A DNA stretch of 64,000 nucleotides from Leptospira andrefontaineae (lineage in GTDB: Bacteria > Spirochaetota > Leptospiria > Leptospirales > Leptospiraceae), in assembly GCF_004770105.1 (NCBI RefSeq), contig NZ_RQEY01000026.1:62001-126000 (forward strand), given 5' to 3'. The notes beneath the pieces are model-generated. The model ran no database searches, was not told where the DNA came from, and saw only the letters and a list, made by a program, of their open reading frames with translations. Position numbers and translations under genes: made by a program. Shown here piece after piece: positions 47,415 to 57,085 of the stretch (position 1 is the stretch's first letter; the number at the start of each line of letters is the position of its first letter).

Positions 47415-48374
47415 GTGAAAGCAAAAGGATTGAAGGATCTCTTAGTCCGTAAGTTCGATAAAAAACTAAAAGATATCATAGACGAAGATCTACGCATTCT
47501 GGCAGAGATCAAAGAATACACGATCCGTTCTGGTGGAAAGAGGATACGTCCAATTCTACATTATTGCCTTTGTAAAATCCTAGGCTATAAGGGAGATAAA
47601 TACTCAGATGTTGGTGCAATCGCGGAGTTGATCCATGCTGCCAGCCTACTTCATGACGATGTGGTAGATGAGGCTCAGACCAGAAGAGGGATGCCAAGTG
47701 TTCCTTCTAAATTCGGGAACAAAACTTCTATTCTGGCGGGAGATTATCTTCTCGCATGCGGGATTGACCATCTAAACAGTTTAGGTTCTCCAGATCTGAT
47801 GGACCTGTTCACTACTGTGATCAAAGATCTTTCCGTCAGTGAGCTCATTCAAATGGAATGGGAAAAAAATCCCAAAATTACATTAGATATCTATAATAAA
47901 GTCGTATATGGGAAAACTGCATCTCTATTTGGAGCGGTGTCCGAAGCGGCAGGGATTTTGGCAGAAGTTCCTAAAAAGACCAGAAAAAAACTACATGAGT
48001 TTGGGATCCGCCTAGGTTCTTTATTCCAAAAACAAGACGATGCGATCGATTATTTCCAAGCCGGCGACCAAACCGGGAAAATCCCTCTAAAAGATTTCCG
48101 TAACGGTTTATATACGTATCCTATCTTAAAGTTGCTGGAAATTGCGGACAAGAATGATAAAAAGCTGGCTCATTCTTTATTCTCTAAAGAAGAAAGAAAT
48201 TCAGATGATGATCTGGTTATTCTTTCCTTATTAAACAGATATAATATTCGAAAAAATTTGAATGAAGAATTTGTGGCAGATGTAGAAGGCTTATTAAGTT
48301 TCTTGAAATCTTATCCTGAGTCTAACGAAGGAAATCTTGTTAAAGAACAATTCCGCAAATTGATGGAAGTCTGA
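47415..48374 (+). CDS. Polyprenyl diphosphate synthase
   Basis: This enzyme chains isopentenyl units onto an allylic diphosphate for quinone side chains or lipid carriers. The 319-residue protein has [15 protein letters not shown], the first Asp-rich motif [15 protein letters not shown] (about 75-89), [15 protein letters not shown], and the second motif [19 protein letters not shown]. The first motif has no bulky block typical of short-chain products, so a long chain (octaprenyl or solanesyl type) is likely but not proven. The start is GTG 47415. A hairpin follows at 48394-48420. Confidence 0.92.
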   Translation: MKAKGLKDLLVRKFDKKLKDIIDEDLRILAEIKEYTIRSGGKRIRPILHYCLCKILGYKGDKYSDVGAIAELIHAASLLHDDVVDEAQTRRGMPSVPSKFGNKTSILAGDYLLACGIDHLNSLGSPDLMDLFTTVIKDLSVSELIQMEWEKNPKITLDIYNKVVYGKTASLFGAVSEAAGILAEVPKKTRKKLHEFGIRLGSLFQKQDDAIDYFQAGDQTGKIPLKDFRNGLYTYPILKLLEIADKNDKKLAHSLFSKEERNSDDDLVILSLLNRYNIRKNLNEEFVADVEGLLSFLKSYPESNEGNLVKEQFRKLMEV

Positions 48375-48393
48375 TTCTTTTATGAAAGGGATA

Positions 48394-48420
48394 GAAGGCG
48401 AAAGAGTCTCTCTCGCCTTC
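48394..48420. terminator. Hairpin between the polyprenyl synthase and lipoprotein genes
   Basis: GAAGGCGA (48394-48401) pairs perfectly with TCGCCTTC (48413-48420). No clean T-run follows on either strand. Its position between two convergent genes suggests a shared terminator. Confidence 0.5.
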
Positions 48421-48436
48421 CTTAGCACATAAATAA

Positions 48437-48973
48437 TTATTTTTTGCCGGGTTTTACTTGGACTTTGGAAACTTCTTCCAAGAATTTTTTGATATTCGCT
48501 TTTGCAGAATTTTCGTTTGCCAATCTCATTCTTTTCACACCGATGATTGCGTCTCCAACGGTTGCGTCACCGGACTCGTCGATCAAGAACTCCTTAATTA
48601 CGTCTGCACCTTTTGAAAGAGTATATTTGATTTTGGTTTTTACTGTAAAAGTTGTTCCAAACATAGGTTGATCTAAGTCTAGGATCTCGATTTTAAGGCT
48701 CCAGTTATTTCCGAATTGTTCTTCTAATGTTTCGAAAAGAGCGGCCGATTTAACGGATTCTTTTACGGCAGCGGTAAATTCTTCATCGGAGACTTTTGAC
48801 ATCCAGAAAGGTAATGTGGTTTTTCCACCTACCGATTCGTTAATGTAAATTTTATCTCCGACTTTTTTGGGTGCTTTATAGTCCGTTACTAACATCCCTT
48901 CTCTTGTAGCAGGGAATGCGCAGTTGAAGATAACTAAAGCGAAAGCTCCCAGGAAAACGATTGCTCGATTCAT
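48437..48973 (-). CDS. Predicted lipoprotein of unknown function
   Basis: The 178-residue protein has a lipoprotein signal (FLGAFALVIFNC, Cys about 18). The mature part is a mixed alpha/beta domain (DEEFTAAVKESVKSAALFETLEEQFGNNWSLKIEILDLDQPMFGTTFTVKTKIKYTL). The pattern of a helix, a regular strand pair and a closing helix resembles YajG/LptE-like small envelope lipoproteins, but the match is not firm. It is convergent with the polyprenyl synthase gene. Confidence 0.7.
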   Translation of the reverse strand: MNRAIVFLGAFALVIFNCAFPATREGMLVTDYKAPKKVGDKIYINESVGGKTTLPFWMSKVSDEEFTAAVKESVKSAALFETLEEQFGNNWSLKIEILDLDQPMFGTTFTVKTKIKYTLSKGADVIKEFLIDESGDATVGDAIIGVKRMRLANENSAKANIKKFLEEVSKVQVKPGKK

Positions 48974-49127
48974 TTTTTGTCCTTATTGGGGTTAATTTAG
49001 AGTAGTATAATTTTCTAAAGCACGTAACGGTCAAATATTTTAGAAATAAGGAATGAATTGCTTTATAAGTATATAAATAAGTTCCCCTTATCCCATTTGG
49101 GGTAATTGGAGAAAGATACGAACATAA

Positions 49128-49155
49128 AAAAGCCGCGAGTGAACCCGCGGCTTTT
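49128..49155 (-). terminator. Bidirectional intrinsic terminator
   Basis: AAAAGCCGCG (49128-49137) pairs perfectly with CGCGGCTTTT (49146-49155), with A-runs before and T-runs after on both strands. It follows the stop of the minus-strand lipoprotein gene at 49183 and shields the next gene's promoter. Confidence 0.85.
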
Positions 49156-49182
49156 CTTTTAGCTCTTTATGCTAAACTTTGA

Positions 49183-49929
49183 TCACTGACTAGTAGTAGA
49201 AGAACCTGACGGAATCGCATTACTTGTACAGTTAATATCACCTTTGATAGAAACAGTAGGACCATTTGCAGTATTCGTATTATAACATTTTAAACCATCT
49301 TGTGTATAACACATACTGGAGGAAGTAGCCGAAGTACAATTGATAAAGTCCGTAGTATAACATTGGGTCAAAGCTAGACCTGCAGATCCGGTATTTACTT
49401 TGTTTCCTACTAAATCCAAGGTAACTGTTAAGTAGGAGAGGGCTTGGGTACTAGAAGTTCCAGTATCCACAGGTACTCCACTTCCCCCCCAGAAAATTTT
49501 TCCGTAGTTAGCAACGACCGGTGCCACTCCCAAAGCAGGAAGTCCAGAGAAGGAAAATCCTTGCTGCGCATCCACTGTCCCTTGGTTTTGAGTAGCATCG
49601 TAAACAAATTTCAAGGTTACGAAAGCTCCTGTAGTAAAATACATCCTTGAGTTGATTGTAAATAAATTGGTGGTGGAACCTGTACTTGTAGTGGTTCCGG
49701 TAGTAGTTCCGGTTCCGGAACTTGAATACGGAGTTGCAGTTCCACAGTTCGAAGTTTTATCCTTATCAATTTCTCCCTGGATGGGGAAGGTGGAACCGTC
49801 GGTTCCAGTAACAGTAAGATCTACTTTATTAGTATCACCAGTATTGCAGGATATGAGCACTGCGACCGTGGCGATTAGGCCGATAAATGCAGGGAATAAT
49901 TTGGAAATAAACGGTTTGGAGAACGCCAT
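49183..49929 (-). CDS. Predicted lipoprotein with a Gly/Thr/Ser low-complexity stretch
   Basis: The 248-residue protein has a lipoprotein signal (FIGLIATVAVLISC, Cys about 28). A low-complexity run of G, T and S (about 69-87) follows, then a beta-rich domain with hydrophobic strands (FVTLKFVYDAT, LSYLTVTLDLVG). The C terminus holds five or more cysteines (QCYTTDFINCT, MCYTQDGLKCY, INCTS). The G/T/S run is coded by short near-repeats (GTAGTAGTTCC type) that could change length. No family was recognised. It ends at a strong terminator. Confidence 0.65.
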   Translation of the reverse strand: MAFSKPFISKLFPAFIGLIATVAVLISCNTGDTNKVDLTVTGTDGSTFPIQGEIDKDKTSNCGTATPYSSSGTGTTTGTTTSTGSTTNLFTINSRMYFTTGAFVTLKFVYDATQNQGTVDAQQGFSFSGLPALGVAPVVANYGKIFWGGSGVPVDTGTSSTQALSYLTVTLDLVGNKVNTGSAGLALTQCYTTDFINCTSATSSSMCYTQDGLKCYNTNTANGPTVSIKGDINCTSNAIPSGSSTTSQ

Positions 49930-50081
49930 AATTCTAATATCTATCTTCGGAAAATCATGGTCAAGAATGAAATCTTGGGAACGAAAACTCGACCAGCTGG
50001 GCCTTAGACCCTGAAAACTATCCGGAAGGTTCCGCCATTGAGTTGACTTACGTTCTATTTTAGTTTTCGATCGTCCTCCTG

Positions 50082-51224
50082 ATGAACGTAAGGGCCGAAT
50101 CTTATTCAGATTATAAACCAGGTGTTTTAGAAAAATGGGGCATTAAAATTCTCCGGAATTATGTCAATGAGGAGAAGGAAGAAGAAAAAACTCTTGGACC
50201 AAGCCCTGACTTCTTCCCCAAAAGTACTAGGATTATACGTTGGGCTTCTTTCTTAGGATTGCAGATCGGATTTTGGACTACCTATTTTATCATCTTAGTA
50301 GAGAAATTTTTTCCTGAATCGCCTGAAGTATTCTCTCCAGAATTTATCGAAAAATGGAGCTATGCAGGAGCGGCACTCGCTATCGGGACAATCATAGAAT
50401 TTTATCTTCTTTATAAATTAGGACTATGGGCCGCGTATAAACTCACAAAACTTTCAGGCATTCAATTGGAAGAAGATCCTGATCTTGTAACTGGAAACGC
50501 AAATCTACTTTCTAGAATGGCGCTGGAAATTCCGGATCCTGATTTAAAACTTCTAGGAATAGATCCACTAAGGCTCACGGATAAAAGAAGTTTGCTGATA
50601 AGAACATTCTTCTATAAAACAAAAGTTTTACTTTCTAACTTAATCGCAAAGATAGTCCTCCGAAAAATTTTAGCGAGAAATTCTTTACGTGTCTATGCAG
50701 ACTATGTGGCTGCTCCTATCACTGCGATCTGGGACGGAGTAGTCATGTATTTGATCTTAAAAGAGCTTAGGATTAGATTACTTTCCAGGATCATTGCAAA
50801 AGAAGTCACAGACGAAATATTAAAAAATAGGGATAAACTTAGTAAAGAAGGGAAGATTGCATTTTTAGCCGCGGTCGGGAACTCAGTAGTATTCACCCAA
50901 ATATTCCATCCTAATCTGGAATATATGTTGATCAAAATGCATAAAGGATTCGGTTTAAATTCTCATGATGGATCTTTGGACGATCTGGATACATTCGGAA
51001 GTTTGGTCTCCCAATTATCCAAGGAAGAAAAGAAGGCATGCTTGCGGTTATTATGTATCGCATGTTCCTTCGACGGAAAACTTTCTTCGTTCGAAACAAA
51101 ACATATTAAACGAATTCTGGGAGAAGAAGCAAAAGAGAATTTAGACTCAATTCGAATTCTTTCCGAGTATATCCGAAAAGGGAATTTAGAAGCTTGCAGA
51201 GAAAGGAGTCGCTTATTTTCCTAG
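50082..51224 (+). CDS. LBF_2804-like membrane protein with a TerB-like C terminus
   Basis: The 380-residue protein has two or three hydrophobic helices near the N terminus (WASFLGLQIGFWTTYFIILV and YAGAALAIGTIIEFYLLYKLGLWAAY) and another near residue 225. A helical C-terminal domain follows, LSKEEKKACLRLLCIACSFDGKLSSFETKHIKRILG, which looks like the acidic-helix repeat of TerB-type domains. From memory such proteins are restricted to Leptospira (LBF_2804 family), and their function is unknown. It lies 44 bases before the MBL-hydrolase gene on the same strand. Confidence 0.7.
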   Translation: MNVRAESYSDYKPGVLEKWGIKILRNYVNEEKEEEKTLGPSPDFFPKSTRIIRWASFLGLQIGFWTTYFIILVEKFFPESPEVFSPEFIEKWSYAGAALAIGTIIEFYLLYKLGLWAAYKLTKLSGIQLEEDPDLVTGNANLLSRMALEIPDPDLKLLGIDPLRLTDKRSLLIRTFFYKTKVLLSNLIAKIVLRKILARNSLRVYADYVAAPITAIWDGVVMYLILKELRIRLLSRIIAKEVTDEILKNRDKLSKEGKIAFLAAVGNSVVFTQIFHPNLEYMLIKMHKGFGLNSHDGSLDDLDTFGSLVSQLSKEEKKACLRLLCIACSFDGKLSSFETKHIKRILGEEAKENLDSIRILSEYIRKGNLEACRERSRLFS

Positions 51225-51268
51225 AAGACGGACTAGGTAGATCGATTTAGCCAAGGGAGAATTCGAGT

Positions 51269-52303
51269 TTGAAAATTTATCACTATGACTCAATTCCAGA
51301 TGTAAAAGAAATAGGAGATGGAATTTTTAAAACGGAGATCCCTCAGCCGTTTTATGCACCCAATAATATTTATATCCTTCCCGATGGAGAACCTGCACTT
51401 ATAGATTCAGGTTATCTTGCTAATTTGGGAATGCTCCAAAGAGCACTTCGTAAAATCGGACTTAGTTTAAATAAGATCAAACATATCTTTTATACTCATA
51501 ATCATTTGGATCATCTTAGTGCAGTTCTCACGATCCGTTATTATACTGATGCAAAACTATATGCGATGAAAGGAATGGCGTCCGGGATCGGAAACTATTT
51601 GGAACATGTGGAAATGTTCAATAGAGCGTCCAAACGTTTGGTGTACAAAGGTCATAGGGTTCCGGAAGATCGCAAAAGGGAACTAGCAAGGATAGAAGAA
51701 GGAAATCTAAACTTAAGAAATACATTAAGTAGAGGAACTCGTATCGACCCTGTTTTAAAATTTGATATAGAATTAGAAGAAGGAGACGTGATCCACGCCG
51801 GCGGAAGAGATATAGGTTTTTTACATACTCCAGGCCATAATCTTTGGCATCTTACTCCTTATATCTTGGAGGAGAATATATTTTTCACGGGCGATCTCGT
51901 CCTACAAAACATATCTTCCATATATGCTGAGATAGACGGAAACCTAGAAGATTATTATCGTTCCTTAGAAAGAATTTCAAAGATGAGTATTCGTAGATTA
52001 TTACCTGCCCATGGACCGGAGCCTGAATCCCCTCAAAAGGCAATTAAACTTCTTCATAAAACATTGCAGATCTTAGAAAGAGGTGTGATCCGTAGGCTTA
52101 AGGAAAAAGAATACGATCTTTCTTCCTTAACTTTGGAAGCAATGGGGGAGAAGGTCGCTAATTCAGGATATTATAATACTGCGATGGCCATCTTACATTC
52201 TATGGTTCGTAAGTTTATAGATAAGGGTTGGGTGGAAATTATAGAAACGGAACCACCTTACGAAACTTACCGCTGGATCGCGGAGTCAGAGGCACACAGT
52301 TAA
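51269..52303 (+). CDS. Metallo-beta-lactamase-fold hydrolase
   Basis: The 344-residue protein has the binuclear zinc motif THNHLDHLSA (H-x-H-x-D-H, about 76-84). HTPGHNLWHL supplies the third histidine, the bridging Asp is in FFTGDLVLQ and the last His in LLPAHGPEPE. A helical C-terminal domain (about 260-340) resembles the winged-helix part of LACTB2-like members. These hydrolyse thioesters, RNA or acyl-lactones, and the substrate is unknown. The TTG at 51269 has AAGGGAG eight bases before it. Its stop overlaps that of the convergent nuclease gene by four bases. Confidence 0.85.
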   Translation: MKIYHYDSIPDVKEIGDGIFKTEIPQPFYAPNNIYILPDGEPALIDSGYLANLGMLQRALRKIGLSLNKIKHIFYTHNHLDHLSAVLTIRYYTDAKLYAMKGMASGIGNYLEHVEMFNRASKRLVYKGHRVPEDRKRELARIEEGNLNLRNTLSRGTRIDPVLKFDIELEEGDVIHAGGRDIGFLHTPGHNLWHLTPYILEENIFFTGDLVLQNISSIYAEIDGNLEDYYRSLERISKMSIRRLLPAHGPEPESPQKAIKLLHKTLQILERGVIRRLKEKEYDLSSLTLEAMGEKVANSGYYNTAMAILHSMVRKFIDKGWVEIIETEPPYETYRWIAESEAHS

Positions 52304-53070
52304 ATTTCAGGTATAACTTCTCCGAAAAATCGTGTTTCTTTGATCTTTAAATTATAGGCTTTGATAAACAAAAGTTCTAGGTTGACCACATCTTCTTTAT
52401 TATATTTTAAAAGAAGATCCAATGCGTCTTGGTCATCGTACTGAACATACTGCCACCATAATCGAACTGCGTCTGCACCATTGACCTCATAAGGAAGATC
52501 CCTTTTAATACCTAAGGCCTTTTCGCAACCTTTCAAACCACCTTTGATCCCGAGACTCCTAAGAATATACATTAGATCCAAATGACGGTTCTTGAATTTT
52601 TTGCTGAATTCTCTTTCTAAAAAAGGAACATCGAATGCTGCACCGTTATAAGTTACAAAAACATGAGAAGAAGAAAGTTCTTCCGGAAAATCATCCATAT
52701 TCCTTCCTCTAAGATATGTTTTGAAATCTTTACCATCGTAAGTTCCTACAACAGTTACAAAGTCACCACTTCCTAAACCGGAAGTTTCAATATCTAAGTA
52801 GAGAAGATTTTCCCTGATGATAGGGAATAGTCTCCATTTTTGTTGGCTTGGTAGAGCGAAGAAAAAATAATCCCAATTCTTTCTATTCATTTCCTTTCTG
52901 GAAAAATCCAAAGAGTCCAAAAGTAATCTGGAATGCATATCGGATGGGGATTTTACTTTTTCTTTTAATACTTCCCTGAATTCGTCCCAATGAAGAATTC
53001 CTTGGTCCCAGAGTTTTCCCTCTTCGATCACGTCGATGCCGGGGAGATGGCAGAATGTATGTTCTAGCAA
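52300..53070 (-). CDS. RNase H-like YprB-type 3'-5' exonuclease
   Basis: The 256-residue protein has a DEDD-type exonuclease core. It shows LYLDIETSGLGSGDFVTVVGTYDG (Asp and Glu of ExoI), FVTYNGAAFDVPFLEREF (ExoII), RHLDLMYILR, and LKYNKEDVVNLELLFI (ExoIII). This corresponds to the RNase_H_2 domain of YprB proteins, sometimes fused to TPR but here alone. Nucleic-acid substrate and partner are unknown. It starts 17 bases after the lnt stop and reads towards the MBL gene. Confidence 0.82.
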   Translation of the reverse strand: MLEHTFCHLPGIDVIEEGKLWDQGILHWDEFREVLKEKVKSPSDMHSRLLLDSLDFSRKEMNRKNWDYFFFALPSQQKWRLFPIIRENLLYLDIETSGLGSGDFVTVVGTYDGKDFKTYLRGRNMDDFPEELSSSHVFVTYNGAAFDVPFLEREFSKKFKNRHLDLMYILRSLGIKGGLKGCEKALGIKRDLPYEVNGADAVRLWWQYVQYDDQDALDLLLKYNKEDVVNLELLFIKAYNLKIKETRFFGEVIPEI

Positions 53071-53087
53071 AGATCCCCCTTGGTGTG

Positions 53088-54857
53088 CTAACCCTTAGTT
53101 TTGAAAAACGCCTTTTTTCCTACAAGGAAGAATAACGTGAATGCCAGAATAGTATAAAGATAAAATGGAAGATTTCCCCATTCTGAATAGAATGTATTTC
53201 CTCCATTTTTCAATTTTGTCGCAGGAAGTAAAAAGGATCTGGTGTCCTTCTCTCCATATCTTGTCGCGTGATTTAAACTTCTACCGTAAGGATCTACCGC
53301 AAATGAAATTCCTGTGACTGCCGGGCGCACAAATGTGAGCCCGAATTCTATTGCTCTAAATCGGACCGCTCCTCCATGTTGCCAAGCTTCTACTTGGGAA
53401 GAGAACCAGGAATCATTGGTTGGATTTACAAAAAACGTAAACGTATCCTTGGATGCAAATTTTACGGATTCTCTAACTAAATCGGGAAACATCGCCTCAT
53501 AACAGATCAAAGGTAGGATCTGATACGAAACATTTTCTTCTTTGCCGGAGCTAGTTAAAATTGGACGAAAATGATCCGGATTTTGGATCAAAGGAGTTTC
53601 TTCTTCCGTAGGCAAAGAAGGAATTCTTTCTCTTCTAAAAGAACGAATCCCTAGAAGAGGTTTAGGATCTCCTCCTGTAATATAAAAGGAAGTTTCCTTA
53701 AACAATTTTCTTAGAAAAGGGAATGTAGATTCGAAAGGAATATATTCTCCGAACGCGAGTAATCTTCTTTTGTCATAACGTTCCACTTCTCCATTGGAAG
53801 AAGAAAGAAGTGTTACCTGGTTTTTTAAACCTTCTGGGAAACGATTCAATTCATTGTATAAAATATCTGCGCCGGTCTTATACGTTAGATACATTAAAGC
53901 GCCATGGAATGTAGAAGAATACACTCCTTGTCCCAGATTTTCATTCGGAATAGTTCCGTGAAATGGAACAGCTGACTCAGGTAAGAATAAAAGATCAGGA
54001 GGTGGAGAAGTTTCCAAAGAAGAACGAAGACCTAACTCAAGACTAGTGCTGATCGTTTGTCCTACGAATTCCGGATTTTCAGCCAATTCTCTTTTGCCGG
54101 GAGATGTATTTGGTTGTATTAGGACCCCTGAGAGTTTTAAGATCCCATCTTCTATGGCAGGAGTGGAATTTGGAACAGTATAATCAGGAGCGGAATAAAG
54201 TCTAAAACCACCCAAGGTCCAAACAATTCCGAAAATGAGGATCCCTGCAATCCCGTATCTTTTTAATGCAGGGTTTTTGATCAATACTAAGGAAGAACTT
54301 CCTAGGAGTAGAAAAAATCCTACTCCAAATATTCCGGTCCAGGATGCTACTTGCGAAAAAGAAAGATTTCCTTCCGCTAAATTTCCCCAGTACCATGGGA
54401 AAAGTTGAGGCATAATCAGATCTGATAGAACTCCCCAAATAGGAAAAATCACCCAGCCGAATAGAGTAAGTTTCTCGGGAGAATTAATGTATTTATTATA
54501 TAAGAATAAACTAAAATTCCATCCCAAGTAAAAGATGATCAGTTTAAAATGGGAGAAGATCCCATACACTAGAAATAAAGTCCAGGAAATGCTCGCGCCT
54601 GCTCCCGAAATTGCGGAAATAGAGGAAGGAATCCAAAAAAATACGATTAAATTGATAGTCTGAGAAAGCCCTAAAAGCCAGAAAATCGCAGATCTAAGTT
54701 TCCATTCTCTTAATTCTAAAAATAGAATATATGCACAGAATGCGGATAGCCCTCCCGCCGGAAAAAACTCGAAGGGCTCCATTCCGAAAAGGATTCCGGA
54801 CGCAATTCCGATCAGGCATAAAAATGGACGGATCGGATTTCTGGAGAACCGGATCAT
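53088..54857 (-). CDS. lnt: Apolipoprotein N-acyltransferase
   Basis: Lnt adds the third acyl chain to lipoproteins at the periplasmic face of the inner membrane. The 589-residue protein has about seven to eight N-terminal helices and a nitrilase-like domain with the triad Glu294 (LPESAVPF), Lys363 (YDKRRLLAFGEYIPFE) and Cys452 (LICYEAMFPD). It ends in one more helix (FYLYTILAFTLFFLVG). It is longer than the E. coli enzyme (about 512) because of an insert near 400-440. The start overlaps the end of the lipase-chaperone-like gene by four bases. The many lipoproteins in the window are its likely clients. Confidence 0.95.
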   Translation of the reverse strand: MIRFSRNPIRPFLCLIGIASGILFGMEPFEFFPAGGLSAFCAYILFLELREWKLRSAIFWLLGLSQTINLIVFFWIPSSISAISGAGASISWTLFLVYGIFSHFKLIIFYLGWNFSLFLYNKYINSPEKLTLFGWVIFPIWGVLSDLIMPQLFPWYWGNLAEGNLSFSQVASWTGIFGVGFFLLLGSSSLVLIKNPALKRYGIAGILIFGIVWTLGGFRLYSAPDYTVPNSTPAIEDGILKLSGVLIQPNTSPGKRELAENPEFVGQTISTSLELGLRSSLETSPPPDLLFLPESAVPFHGTIPNENLGQGVYSSTFHGALMYLTYKTGADILYNELNRFPEGLKNQVTLLSSSNGEVERYDKRRLLAFGEYIPFESTFPFLRKLFKETSFYITGGDPKPLLGIRSFRRERIPSLPTEEETPLIQNPDHFRPILTSSGKEENVSYQILPLICYEAMFPDLVRESVKFASKDTFTFFVNPTNDSWFSSQVEAWQHGGAVRFRAIEFGLTFVRPAVTGISFAVDPYGRSLNHATRYGEKDTRSFLLPATKLKNGGNTFYSEWGNLPFYLYTILAFTLFFLVGKKAFFKTKG

Positions 54858-55915
54858 TTACCTTGCAAACGTCTTTGGTCTTCTTCTAAGGCCTTTCTTC
54901 TTGCGTAAGCCTCCGCTTCTTCTTGGCCTAAAATTTTAACTCTGATCTCATTTAGAGCTTTATCTCTCTCTTCAGGTCTTGCAGTCGGATGAGCCTTAAG
55001 CCAATTCTGTTCTTCTTGTGCGGTTTGCTCTTCCTTCTTCTTTTCCGCGTCTATTTCTTTTAGGACTTTTTCGATCCTATCGGCTCCGTCCTTACCGAAA
55101 TATTTTTCTCGGATCGCACGAACCTGAGGATCTTTTTCTGCGGCAGATAATTTATTCAGGTCTGCTTCTTTAAAATAAAGTTCAGTTTCGTATTTATTGA
55201 ACTTAGGCTCTCTTTTATAGATCGTATTATAATAATTTCCGTAAACTCCCTTACGATATTCTTCATATCTTGCGAGCTTTTTATCTCCGGAAAGATTTTT
55301 GACTTCGTTTAAGAATTGATCGTATCCGAATTGGAACTCCTTCTCCGCTTCTTCCAATCCGAAGATCAGCTTAGCATCTTGGTCGGAAAAAAGTTCTCTT
55401 CTCTTCTTCTTTATGATTTCGTAAATTTCTTCCTGGCTTTTGCCTCTAGGTTGTTCGAATTCTCTTAATACGATCTCGTAAGAAAGATACTTTCTAAAAA
55501 GACCGACGAGTCTTTCCCCATCTGCTCCGGGATATTGTTCCAAGATGAAAGCTTTTACTATTTCGTTACACTGTTCCGGAGTATAATCCGCGGGACATTT
55601 CCTTCTTAATTCCCAAAGAGAAGATACAAGATCTAATTCACCATTCGCAGCATATTTCAGTATCTCGTCGTAGCTTAACCATTGGCCGTCTTTATATAAT
55701 TCGCGAGAAGTGGCCATGATCTCCGGATTAATGATCCATTCTCCATTCTCGTTTTGGGTCACAGTAAAGCCTGGAGAGTCTCCTCCATCAAAACCGAATT
55801 CTTTGCCGGTCGAGCCGGGTTCCCAAAGAAGGAATACGATCAATACTATAAGGATTAAAAAACCAGAGGCAAAAAGCCAGATTTTCGGGGGGATTTCTTT
55901 TAAACGTTCTAACAT
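54854..55915 (-). CDS. Lipase-chaperone-like (LifO-type) membrane protein
   Basis: The 353-residue protein has one N-terminal membrane anchor (IWLFASGFLILIVLIVFLLW). A long helical body is typical of lipase foldases: LWELRRKCPADYTPEQCNEIVKAFILEQYPGADGERLVGLFRKYLSYE, RRELFSDQDAKLIFGLEEAEKEFQFGYDQFL, and the repeated VRAIREKYFGKDGADRIEKV motif, with a final KILGQEEAEAYARRKALEEDQRRL. Such chaperones fold a secreted lipase, but none is next to it. Instead it is translationally coupled to lnt (four-base overlap). Confidence 0.8.
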   Translation of the reverse strand: MLERLKEIPPKIWLFASGFLILIVLIVFLLWEPGSTGKEFGFDGGDSPGFTVTQNENGEWIINPEIMATSRELYKDGQWLSYDEILKYAANGELDLVSSLWELRRKCPADYTPEQCNEIVKAFILEQYPGADGERLVGLFRKYLSYEIVLREFEQPRGKSQEEIYEIIKKKRRELFSDQDAKLIFGLEEAEKEFQFGYDQFLNEVKNLSGDKKLARYEEYRKGVYGNYYNTIYKREPKFNKYETELYFKEADLNKLSAAEKDPQVRAIREKYFGKDGADRIEKVLKEIDAEKKKEEQTAQEEQNWLKAHPTARPEERDKALNEIRVKILGQEEAEAYARRKALEEDQRRLQGK

Positions 55916-56027
55916 TTGAAATATTTACCGGTTGGAAAGCATTGAAGGTATTGATCGGGCACGAGAAGGCAAGAGTTTTTACGGAAAATAAATTGGCGAT
56001 TCAGGTCCTTTTTTAAAAGATTCCTTC

Positions 56028-57053
56028 ATGTCTCTTCCTATTCTTTTTTATCCGGAAGGAACCGTCGGGGCTTCGGAAATTTTTTCTCATTTCCGGAATT
56101 TGGATATTAGATCCTATCCAGCCAAATCTCCGGAAGAGATCGAAAAGTTTAAACCTACTATCTTAATTGCAAACACTAGACTGAAGGTGAATCAAGATAC
56201 ATGTCGTACATTTCCTAGTGTGAAAATTTTTGCAACAGTGAGTTCCGGAACAGACCATGTGAATTTTTCGGATCTAAAAAAAGAGTCCAGAGTATTCATT
56301 AATTCTCCTGGAAGCAATGCAGGCTCGGTTGCTGAATATTGTTGGGTATCTTTACTTCATTTTTTTTCGGAAGAAGAACTTAAAAAGAAGAATGTTGGTA
56401 TCATCGGCTTCGGAAATACGGGCAAAAAATTTGCTAAAATTCTAGAAGAGAAGAAGGTCCCCTATATCTATAACGACCCATTTATCAAGGATCGTTCCGT
56501 TCCTTTGGATGAAATATTAAAATGTTCCATAGTAAGTCTTCATGTTCCTCTTACTACCAATGGTCCTTATCCTACATTGAACCTACTCGACAAAGATAAA
56601 ATTTCTAAATTGAAAGAAGGTACACTTCTTCAGAATACAAGTAGGGGAGAGGTTTGGTCGGAAGAAACATTCCAAACAATTTTAGATAGGACCGATCTGC
56701 ACAAGGTAATGGATGTATTTTATCCGGAGCCTCCTAAGGGGAAAATCGCAGAACAAATGGCGAGTTTAGAAAATTCAATTTTCACTCCTCATATTGCAGG
56801 TTATAGCCAACTGGGAAGATTACTCGGTACCTATAGACTTGCTGAGAAGTTATGCATTCTATATAAAGAGAATAAACTTCCTCCACTTTCCGAATTTTTA
56901 AAAACGAATCAACCAATCTCTACGGAAACTTTTTTAAAAGAAGAAGATCTGAAATTGAGAGAGTCTTGGAAGAATGCAGACTGGGAATATTTTGAAAGAA
57001 GAAGGAATTCTTACCCCGCCAGAAAAGACCTGGGACTTGCGGATCTAGATTAA
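56028..57053 (+). CDS. PdxB-like D-2-hydroxyacid dehydrogenase
   Basis: The 341-residue NAD-dependent dehydrogenase has SSGTDHVNFSDLKKESRVFINSPGSNAGSVAEYC. It carries the nucleotide motif VGIIGFGNTGKKFAKIL (about 123-139), the catalytic Arg in TSRGEVW, the Glu in YPEPPKG and the His in FTPHIAGYS. The early active-site segment and overall length resemble erythronate-4-phosphate dehydrogenase (vitamin B6 synthesis), but the C-terminal dimer domain is short, so another hydroxyacid is possible. It is divergent from the lipase-chaperone-like gene. Confidence 0.82.
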   Translation: MSLPILFYPEGTVGASEIFSHFRNLDIRSYPAKSPEEIEKFKPTILIANTRLKVNQDTCRTFPSVKIFATVSSGTDHVNFSDLKKESRVFINSPGSNAGSVAEYCWVSLLHFFSEEELKKKNVGIIGFGNTGKKFAKILEEKKVPYIYNDPFIKDRSVPLDEILKCSIVSLHVPLTTNGPYPTLNLLDKDKISKLKEGTLLQNTSRGEVWSEETFQTILDRTDLHKVMDVFYPEPPKGKIAEQMASLENSIFTPHIAGYSQLGRLLGTYRLAEKLCILYKENKLPPLSEFLKTNQPISTETFLKEEDLKLRESWKNADWEYFERRRNSYPARKDLGLADLD

Positions 57054-57085
57054 AAAAGCCTGCAGGTGTTTCAGGAAAAAAATAA

